Source: Crenarchaeota archaeon SCGC AAA471-B05
GTDB taxonomy: Archaea; Thermoproteota; Thermoprotei; Gearchaeales; Gearchaeaceae
Assembly: GCA_000380705.1 (NCBI GenBank)
Contig: AQYM01000023.1
Coordinates: 1-29,867 of the forward strand
DNA length: 29,867 nt
Reading direction: 5' to 3'
Position numbers and translations under genes: made by a program. The notes beneath the pieces are model-generated. The model was not told the DNA's origin and ran no database searches. It was given only the letters and a program-made list of their open reading frames with translations. Shown here piece by piece: positions 24,096 through 29,867 of the stretch; position 1 is the stretch's first letter; every line of letters starts with the position of its first letter.

Positions 24096-24187
24096 AAAAT
24101 AAAATCAGAGACTGCCCACATCCTCATCTTTTCAGTTCGTCTCATCCTCCTCATTCATTAAAAATTTATTTTTTCTTTTATTTATTG

Positions 24188-25721
24188 TTAAGCTTTATAT
24201 TTCATTTCCCCTCCTACAAAGGTCATCAAAACCTTTATATTTTTAATTTCTTCCAATGATACCTTAAAGGGATCTTTATCTAAAACTATAAAATCAGCCA
24301 TTTTACCGGTTCTTAAATTACCCAGATTTCCTTCTTCAAATATCAAATAAGAAGAACCATAGGTATAATAATATAAAGCTTCTTCCAAGGATATCTTTTC
24401 TTCTTCGGTATATTTTAACAAATCTGGATTTTCCCTTTTAATTGCTACATAGATTGTTTCAAAGGGATTTACAGGTTCTACAGGAGCATCTGTCGAGAAG
24501 CCAATTTTTAAATTTTTATTTATCATAGATTTTATGGGATAAATCCATTTTGCTCTTTCTTCACCCAACCTTTTTAAAACCCACCAATCGCTTTTAATAA
24601 AATGTGGTTGTACACATACGCATAGTTTTAACTTGGAAATTTCTTCGATTTGTTCTTCCCTTATTACTGATGCATGCTCTATTCTATGTCTAAACCTTTC
24701 TATATCTTTCCTAAATTCTTTAAAAGAATTTAAAACAACATCTATTGCTTCATCACCTATTGCATGTATTGCCAGTTGGAGCTTTAGACTGTTTATTTCC
24801 TTTATTATTTTAACTAATTCCTCTTTTTTATAAAGCAAAATCCCCTTATTCTCTTTATCATCGTTATAAGGTTTAGTTAAAGCTGCAGTTCTTGCTCCCA
24901 AAGAACCATCTGTAAAAATTTTAATTCCCAAAACTTTTAAAAAATCGTTTCCTGAAGGATCAATTTTATTATTTTTTATGTATTCTAAGGAATTATAATT
25001 CAAGTAAACTCTTATTCTTAAAGGCAAAAGTCCTTTTTCGTTCATCTTTTTTAATATATTATAAGAAAAAATATCACAAGATACAAAACCACAAGAAGTA
25101 ATACCGAAGGATAATAAGTAATTGAATAAATTTTGGAAAAATTTTATCATTTCTTCTTCACTATATTTTATCATTTTTCTTACTTCTTGCAAGCCTTTTT
25201 CTAAAATAATACCGTCATTTTTTACGAATTCATTTTTTTCCAAATTATCCAACAACTTAGAATTAACAACCCCCACATGTCCACAAATCCTTTCTAAAAA
25301 AACAGGTTTATCTTTAATTACTTCGTCTAAATCATATTTATTTGGCCATCTTCCAAGATTTTCCTGATCCCAACCTCTTCCATATATAAAACTTAAATCT
25401 TTATTTTTTTCATAATATTCCTTTAATTTGTTTTTAAGCTCATCTATAGATTTCGTTCCTTTTAAATCCAAGGAATTTAAAAAAATAGCCAATGAATCCA
25501 AATGAATATGAGAATCTATAAAGCCAGGGATGATCGTTTTCCCTTTTAAATCTATAATTTCCCCGTTTAATTTTTTTAGTCAAAAATTCAACTGTTTCTT
25601 GTTTACCGATATAAAGGATTCTGTTTCCTACTACTACCATAGAATCAGCCTTTTTAATAGGCTTAAATTCAGCATATATATTTGCATTTACAAATCCTTT
25701 TACTTGAATACTCATAAGCAT
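24188..25721 (-). pseudogene. YtcJ-like amidohydrolase, split by one frameshift
   Basis: Corrected, this is a metal-dependent amidohydrolase of about 510 aa (Amidohydro_3 group, like YtcJ). An N-terminal beta-sandwich strand (ADSMVVVGNRILYIGKQETV) leads into GFIDSHIHL (metal HxH), then GHVGVVNS, KIFTDGSLGARTAA (bridging Lys), AIHAIGDEAIDVV, HRIEHASVI and STDAPVEPVNPFE (metal Asp), and a C-terminal strand AGEK-type end (KMADFIVLDKDPFKVS). All metal ligands are present. The break is at seven consecutive T (25571-25577, A on the coding strand): six would join ACT AAA AAA to TTA AAC GGG and restore the frame. The two open pieces are 25721-25440 and 25501-24188. Natural substrate unknown (exoenzyme S synthesis-like or N-acyl amino-acid hydrolysis are usual guesses). 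Confidence 0.85.
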
Positions 25722-25752
25722 ATTTCCCGTATCGGTTTATAAAGATATCTTT

Positions 25753-25802
25753 ACTCTTGAAAAATTTACAAGAGTAATACTCTAAGCCTCTTGTAAATTT
25801 TT
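25753..25802. promoter_or_regulatory. Nested inverted repeats in a divergent promoter
   Basis: A perfect 15-bp inverted repeat (AAAAATTTACAAGAG at 25760-25774; CTCTTGTAAATTTTT at 25788-25802) encloses 13 bp. Its left arm also pairs with an upstream ACTCTTG (25753-25759 with 25769-25775), and AGAGT-AAT-ACTCT forms a third palindrome (25771-25783). So the half-site CAAGAG occurs three times in alternating orientation. It ends 5 bp before the TATA box of the 41-aa gene and is upstream of the amidohydrolase on the other side. Confidence 0.7.
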
Positions 25803-25807
25803 TAAGA

Positions 25808-25816
25808 TTTATATAC
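25808..25816 (+). promoter_or_regulatory. TATA box of the 41-aa membrane protein gene
   Basis: TTTATATAC is a near-consensus archaeal TATA box, 29-37 nt before the ATG at 25845, predicting a start a few nucleotides ahead of the ATG. Confidence 0.65.
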
Positions 25817-25844
25817 CCCTAAAAATATTATATTAATAAGAACT

Positions 25845-25970
25845 ATGAGGAAGGAAATATTAAAAATCTTGGCTTGGTATACATTGCCAATAATAGTTGC
25901 AATAGTACTAACAGCAGTTCTTCCTAACGGAGAAGAAATAAAGGAAGGTCCTCCATTACCTCCTGCTTAA
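25845..25970 (+). CDS. 41-aa single-helix membrane protein
   Basis: A short gene with codons ATG to TAA encoding MRKEILKILAWYTLPIIV and then AIVLTAVLPNGEEIKEGPPL, ending PPA. It has a positively charged N-terminus, one membrane helix (about residues 8-27) and an acidic, proline-rich outer tail. No family is recognised. It is supported by a strong TATA box at the right distance, an elaborate operator-like repeat upstream, a T-rich terminator-like stretch (TTTTTAAATAATTTTTTT) downstream and its GC content being higher than the surrounding spacers. Similar mini-proteins act as subunits or modulators of membrane complexes, but the partner is unknown. The large regulator gene follows after 62 bp on the same strand. 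Confidence 0.6.
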   Translation: MRKEILKILAWYTLPIIVAIVLTAVLPNGEEIKEGPPLPPA

Positions 25971-26032
25971 TTTTAACAATTTTTAAATAATTTTTTTAAG
26001 TATTTATATTTTTAAGATTAAATAATGAGTAG

Positions 26033-27196
26033 ATGAGCCATTCACAAAGAGAATATGGTATTCTAAGTCTTACTAGAATTACAGAAAAAGACATGATTAT
26101 TCTTAAATATATTGAAAAATACGGTCCTAGGGAAGCTCTCTTGAAAATTTTTAAAGATTTGGAAGAGAACGAGTTAGATCTAAGAGTATCTTATAATAAT
26201 GTTGTATATAGGTATAAAAGATTAATAAAGAAAAGAATGATATTCTTTAGGGTATTTCCAAATCATTTCAGATTAGGTCTTTCGCTTTTAATAGTTCTTT
26301 TCAAAATTAAACCTAAGTATGCTGAAGTATTTGAAAATATAATAAAACAGAATCCTACTTTATGTTACTATGTAAGAAAATACGGTTCAGAAAATGGTTA
26401 CCTAGTTTATTTTACAGTTCCAATGAATTTTGTAAATAAATTACTTGAATTTATCGAATTTATTAGAATAGCTGGTATTGCAGAAAGTTATAAAATATAT
26501 TACAAAGATAAAAGAGTTGATTCAGGTCTAGGCTTTGATTGGTATGATTTTAATGAAGGTAAAATTGTTTGGAAATGGGATGAATTTGTAAAAGAGGTAA
26601 TTAATACCAAAGTAGAATTTGAAGAAAAAAAAGAAATGCTATTTAATTATAGACCGCCTGATTTGACTGATGTTCAAATATTAAGATATCTTGAATTGAA
26701 CCCAGCTGCAAAATTCGTTGAAATATCTAAAGCTATTAATAAGCCTATTTCACATGTAAAATATCATTATGATCATCATTTAATAAAGAAAAAATATATC
26801 GATAGATTTACAATATTTGTTTGGCTTTTTGAACCAAATGAAAATGTGAATTATTATTTTACGATAATAGATTTCAAAGATAAAAGATCAATGCAAAGTT
26901 TTGCTGAAGCTTTAAAGGGAAAACCCTTTGTATATTCAGCCTTTACATTTGCAAAAACCAATAGCTTGGGCATAACTTTATGTTTGCCACATAAACAGCT
27001 TTTAAACTTTAACAAAGCATTATGGGATTTGGCTAAGGAGGGAATCGTTGAAGATTATATAATAGATATATTTGACCTAAGGTTTGCTAAAACTTATACT
27101 CTACCTTATGAACTAATCAAAGATGGTATTTGGGGCTATCCTCATGAAGAGATAATGAATAAAGTAGAAAAGATAATCCTAGCATATAAAATATAA
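26033..27196 (+). CDS. Duplicated Lrp/AsnC-like transcription regulator
   Basis: A 387-aa protein with two copies of a winged-helix plus ligand-binding-like unit. Copy 1 spans about residues 1-190, with HTH around 15-75 (MIILKYIEKYGPREALLKIF and VSYNNVVYRYKRLIKKR) and an alpha/beta sandwich (LIVLFKIKPKYAEVF ... YLVYFTVP). Copy 2 spans about 205-387, with HTH (TDVQILRYLELNPAAKFVEI, KPISHVKYHYDHHLIKK) and YYFTIIDFKDKRSMQSFAE. Crenarchaea encode several such long AsnC-type proteins of unknown effector. A TATA-like TATTTATATT is about 25-30 nt upstream of the ATG. The nearby nested inverted repeat is a possible target, but that is a guess from proximity. Confidence 0.75.
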   Translation: MSHSQREYGILSLTRITEKDMIILKYIEKYGPREALLKIFKDLEENELDLRVSYNNVVYRYKRLIKKRMIFFRVFPNHFRLGLSLLIVLFKIKPKYAEVFENIIKQNPTLCYYVRKYGSENGYLVYFTVPMNFVNKLLEFIEFIRIAGIAESYKIYYKDKRVDSGLGFDWYDFNEGKIVWKWDEFVKEVINTKVEFEEKKEMLFNYRPPDLTDVQILRYLELNPAAKFVEISKAINKPISHVKYHYDHHLIKKKYIDRFTIFVWLFEPNENVNYYFTIIDFKDKRSMQSFAEALKGKPFVYSAFTFAKTNSLGITLCLPHKQLLNFNKALWDLAKEGIVEDYIIDIFDLRFAKTYTLPYELIKDGIWGYPHEEIMNKVEKIILAYKI

Positions 27197-27315
27197 TTTT
27201 GAAGTAATAAAGAATTTTTTTTATTTCTCTTTTATCTGAAATGCGAAGCTTCCAATTAAATGTTTTAAAATCTTTGACTTAACAAATTTATACTTTTTTT
27301 ATTAGTATAGTAATA

Positions 27316-28131
27316 ATGAATCTAAAAGCTTTACCTTTAATTATCATCTTGATTATTTTCATAGGTAATAGTTCTGTTTACGTAGAATTTCCCAAAAATT
27401 CAGGCTTTATATGGGAAATTAAAGAAGGAAATGGTTGGAATACTAAAAATGTTTGGGTAGACGAAAAAGGTTTGCATTTAGTTTCATCAGCTGAAGGAAA
27501 CGCTGGGATATTTAGCAAAGATTCATTTAGCTTAGGTGTTTATATTTTTTATTTTGAATTTAATTTATCTAACATCTTTTTAAATTTATCTATTGGAAAA
27601 GCTATTATAGAGATAATTTCTAACAATTTTACATCAATTAAAAGCTATATAAAGGATATTAAATGTTTTAAAGAATTTAAATTTGATTTTACAAAATATT
27701 TAACTTTATTTATAAAATGGGATCTTCTAAGTTTTATGTTTAGAGTCTACCAAGGAATAGAAGATCCCTTTAGGATTTCTTCCAATATTTATAATGAATG
27801 TTTCTTTCAAGTCAATGAAACAAAATTTAAAGTAGAAATGAATTTAATTTATTTAAATGCAAACTCGGAAATTATTTTAAAAGATTTTAAATTTTTCCCT
27901 TCAATGACTACTCAAACAGTTTTTATAACCCAAACAACTATCATTCCAATTTATGAAACTTTAACAGTTATAAAGAACTTAACAATATATTTTACTGAAC
28001 GTTATACAGAAACTAAAAATATAACAATTACCCAAACCCAAATTCCTTTGGATCCATTAATAGTAATATCTTTAATTTTTACAGTAATTTTGGCTTTATT
28101 TTCCTATTTTTTAATTATAAGGAAAAAGTAA
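27316..28131 (+). CDS. Cell-surface protein with Thr-rich stalk and C-terminal membrane anchor
   Basis: A 271-aa protein: N-terminal signal sequence (LPLIIILIIFIGNSSVYVEF), a beta-rich outer domain with many N-x-S/T sequons (about 25-200), a Thr/Gln stalk (TTQTVFITQTTIIPIYETLT, then FTERYTETKNITITQTQ) and one membrane helix (about 245-266) with a short basic IIRKK end. This plan is common for archaeal S-layer-anchored binding proteins. The outer part has a jelly-roll-like feel (DGLHL, FYFEFNLS) but no enzyme motif I can name. TTTATACTT lies about 25-30 nt before the ATG. The stop is 33 bp before the oxidoreductase start. Confidence 0.7.
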   Translation: MNLKALPLIIILIIFIGNSSVYVEFPKNSGFIWEIKEGNGWNTKNVWVDEKGLHLVSSAEGNAGIFSKDSFSLGVYIFYFEFNLSNIFLNLSIGKAIIEIISNNFTSIKSYIKDIKCFKEFKFDFTKYLTLFIKWDLLSFMFRVYQGIEDPFRISSNIYNECFFQVNETKFKVEMNLIYLNANSEIILKDFKFFPSMTTQTVFITQTTIIPIYETLTVIKNLTIYFTERYTETKNITITQTQIPLDPLIVISLIFTVILALFSYFLIIRKK

Positions 28132-28164
28132 AGTTTATAATAACGACGCTTTATTTTTCAATAG

Positions 28165-29867
28165 ATGAAAGATAAGATAACTGTAAGATTTGCAGGAGCT
28201 GCAGGAGACGGAATAGAAACTGTTGCTGAAATTATGGTTAAGTTATGCATTAGGTCTGGTTTACATGTATACGCATACAGAGGATACCAATCTGTAATAA
28301 GGGGAGGACATGTTTGGTCTCAAATTAGGATATCCAACAATAGGATTTACAGCTTTGGAGATTTCTTCGATATTTTAGTAACGTTAAATAAAGATGGAAT
28401 ATTATACGATGTTCCTTATATGAGCGCAAACGGCTATATTATACATGATCCTTCCGTAAAATTCAAATATGAAGATGTTGGAAAACCCTATTATGATATA
28501 AGTGTTCCTTTAATTGAATTCGCTAAAAAATTTTCAAGACTTCCTATAGTTCAAAATACCGTTGCCTTGGGAGCAGTTGTTTATTTACTAGGATTGTCCT
28601 TTGAATATCTTAAAAATGTAATATTGGATATATTTAAAGATAAAGGAGATGAAGTAATAAACATGAATCTAAATGCTGCTTTAGCTGGATATGATTATGT
28701 AAAAGAAGTCTATAAGGACATTCCTAGAAGCTTTCAATTAAATCCAGATCCAAATAAAAGAAAATTTGCAATGAGCGGAAACCAAGCCTTAGCTTTCGGT
28801 GCCTATTCTGCTGGATGTAAATTTTACGCAGCATATCCAATGACTCCGGTCTCTCCTATTTTACATTGGTTTGCTGAACATTCTAAAAAGTGCGGTATAA
28901 TAGTAGTTCAGCCTGAAGATGAAATAGCTGTAATTAACATGGCCATAGGTGCTGCTCATGCAGGTGTTAGAGCTATGGTTGCAACTTCAGGAGGAGGATT
29001 TTCTTTGATGAGTGAATCAGTAAGTATGGCTGGAATGATAGAAGTTCCTATAGTAATAGTTGAAGGTCAAAGAGGAGCTCCTTCAACAGGATTGCCTACA
29101 AAAACAGAACAAGGAGATTTAAGACAAGTTTTAGGAGCTGGTCAAGGAAGCTATCCTAAAATTGTTTTAGCTCCAAGGAGTGTTGAAGAAGCATTTTATA
29201 CAGCAATAGAAGCATTTAATTTAGCAGAGAAGTATCAAGTACCTGTTATAATTTTAACTGATCTTTATCTTAATGAATCAATAGTTTCATTGGAAAAGTT
29301 AAATCTTGATATTAAAATTGATAGAGGATGGCTTGTAAATGAAGGAGAAATTAAAGATTATAAAAGATATATGATAACTGAAACAGGTGTTTCACCTAGA
29401 GCATTGCCCGGTCAAAGAGAATATAATTATACTGCTGCAAGTGATGAACATGATGAAAAGGGCCATCTAATTAGCGATGTTTTGGCAGGTTTGCCAAGCA
29501 TGTTAAAAATAAGAAATGCTATGATGGAAAAAAGAATGAAAAAGGAAAAATATATTCTTCAAGAATTTCCTCCACCAAAATTATATGGAGATGAAGAAGC
29601 AGATATAACAATAGTTTGCTGGGGTTCAACAAGCGGTGCAGTAAGGGAAGCAATCGAAGAATTGAAAAAAGAAGGAATTAAAGCAAATGCCTTGGAGATC
29701 AAATATATTCATCCTTTCCAAGCTGAAGAAGTAAAAAATATATTAATAAAGGCTAAAAGGTTATTGTTGGTTGAAAACAATTACAGTGCCTTTATGGGAG
29801 GATTAATTGCTGAACATACTGGAATAATAATAAAGGATAAACTTTTAAGATATGATGGCGAACCTAT
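28165..29867 (+). CDS. 2-oxoacid:ferredoxin oxidoreductase, fused gamma-alpha subunit (3' end outside window)
   Basis: The 567 visible codons cover most of the roughly 630-aa crenarchaeal alpha subunit, which with a separate beta subunit decarboxylates 2-oxoacids (pyruvate, 2-oxoglutarate) to acyl-CoA and reduces ferredoxin. Residues 1-190 are the gamma domain (RFAGAAGDGIETVAEI, YRGYQSVIRGGHVW). From about 205 is the alpha domain: GNQALAFGAYSAGCKFYAAY, then PMTPVSP, PEDEIAVINMAIGAAHAG, ATSGGGFSLMSE, EGQRGAPSTGLPTKTEQGD and GVSPRALPG, and domain II begins near 535 (ITIVCWGSTSGAV). The family signature YPITP appears as YPMTP, a conservative change. TTTATAAT at 28134-28141 is about 24-31 nt before the ATG. 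The beta-subunit gene is expected just downstream. Confidence 0.93.
   Translation, partial: MKDKITVRFAGAAGDGIETVAEIMVKLCIRSGLHVYAYRGYQSVIRGGHVWSQIRISNNRIYSFGDFFDILVTLNKDGILYDVPYMSANGYIIHDPSVKFKYEDVGKPYYDISVPLIEFAKKFSRLPIVQNTVALGAVVYLLGLSFEYLKNVILDIFKDKGDEVINMNLNAALAGYDYVKEVYKDIPRSFQLNPDPNKRKFAMSGNQALAFGAYSAGCKFYAAYPMTPVSPILHWFAEHSKKCGIIVVQPEDEIAVINMAIGAAHAGVRAMVATSGGGFSLMSESVSMAGMIEVPIVIVEGQRGAPSTGLPTKTEQGDLRQVLGAGQGSYPKIVLAPRSVEEAFYTAIEAFNLAEKYQVPVIILTDLYLNESIVSLEKLNLDIKIDRGWLVNEGEIKDYKRYMITETGVSPRALPGQREYNYTAASDEHDEKGHLISDVLAGLPSMLKIRNAMMEKRMKKEKYILQEFPPPKLYGDEEADITIVCWGSTSGAVREAIEELKKEGIKANALEIKYIHPFQAEEVKNILIKAKRLLLVENNYSAFMGGLIAEHTGIIIKDKLLRYDGEP

Noticed and set aside
23981..24259. 92-codon plus-strand frame
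   Set aside because: Runs over the pseudogene tail in the wrong frame and over the amidohydrolase end; no consistent similarity.
1..29867. CRISPR arrays, tRNA/rRNA genes, insertion sequences or transposases
   Set aside because: No regularly spaced repeats, no cloverleaf-like or rRNA-like GC-rich islands and no transposase motifs seen on either strand by eye; an automated tRNA scan would be needed to exclude intron-containing tRNAs.

Overview
The window looks like the chromosome of an AT-rich (roughly 30% GC) hyperthermophilic or thermoacidophilic crenarchaeon, probably related to Sulfolobales or Acidilobales. The evidence is TATA-like boxes about 25-35 nt upstream of start codons with little or no leader, ATGA-type gene overlaps, a non-phosphorylating GAPDH-like enzyme, a fused subunit I+III cytochrome oxidase, a large two-repeat Lrp/AsnC-like regulator, a heptad-repeat DUF3782 nuclease-like protein, and a Trm14-like tRNA methylase. 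The exact lineage is inferred, not proven.

Region 1 (1-4.8 kb) is a lysine-biosynthesis block of the diaminopimelate (DAP) type. On the minus strand are the C-terminal part of an aspartate kinase and aspartate-semialdehyde dehydrogenase (asd). On the plus strand are an LL-DAP-aminotransferase-like enzyme, DAP epimerase (dapF) and DAP decarboxylase (lysA), all overlapping. The two halves are separated by a perfect 95-bp inverted repeat (1-95 and 1508-1602) made of the 3' end of asd plus the first codons of dapL. The aspartate kinase is cut exactly at the inner edge of the right copy. The simplest reading is that the true order is lysC-asd-dapL-dapF-lysA on one strand, and that a fold-back join (assembly or amplification chimera, or a real inverted duplication) created this end.

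Region 2 (4.8-8.6 kb) holds gene remnants (a HAD phosphatase and a luciferase-like reductase), a YdjM-like membrane hydrolase, a double-GNAT acetyltransferase, a CPBP intramembrane protease with an N-terminal zinc ribbon, and a stand-alone ATP-cone protein.

Region 3 (8.8-11.8 kb) is a three-gene A-type haem-copper oxidase operon: a 90-aa membrane protein, a CuA subunit II and a fused I+III. All CuA, CuB, haem and proton-channel residues checked are present.

Region 4 (11.8-17.4 kb) has a four-CBS protein divergent from gapN, a DUF1646 membrane transporter, an NRAMP metal transporter with a 25-bp operator-like palindrome in its promoter, a divergent ArsR-like membrane-linked regulator and a small membrane protein.

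Region 5 (17.4-25.7 kb) has a secreted PepSY-like protein whose membrane anchor is out of frame, an AzgA-like purine permease, a 7-helix membrane protein with a decayed paralogue 3 kb away, a twice-frameshifted DUF3782 protein, Trm14 and a frameshifted YtcJ-like amidohydrolase.

Region 6 (25.7-29.9 kb) has a 41-aa single-helix protein behind a striking nested inverted repeat, a duplicated AsnC-type regulator, a threonine-tailed cell-surface protein, and the start of a gamma-alpha fused 2-oxoacid:ferredoxin oxidoreductase that runs off the window.

I do not see a clearly new multi-gene system. The best leads are the fold-back at the left end, the regulatory palindromes at 16.5 and 25.8 kb, and the cluster of single-base frameshifts, most of them in homopolymers, which bears on whether several genes here are truly broken.
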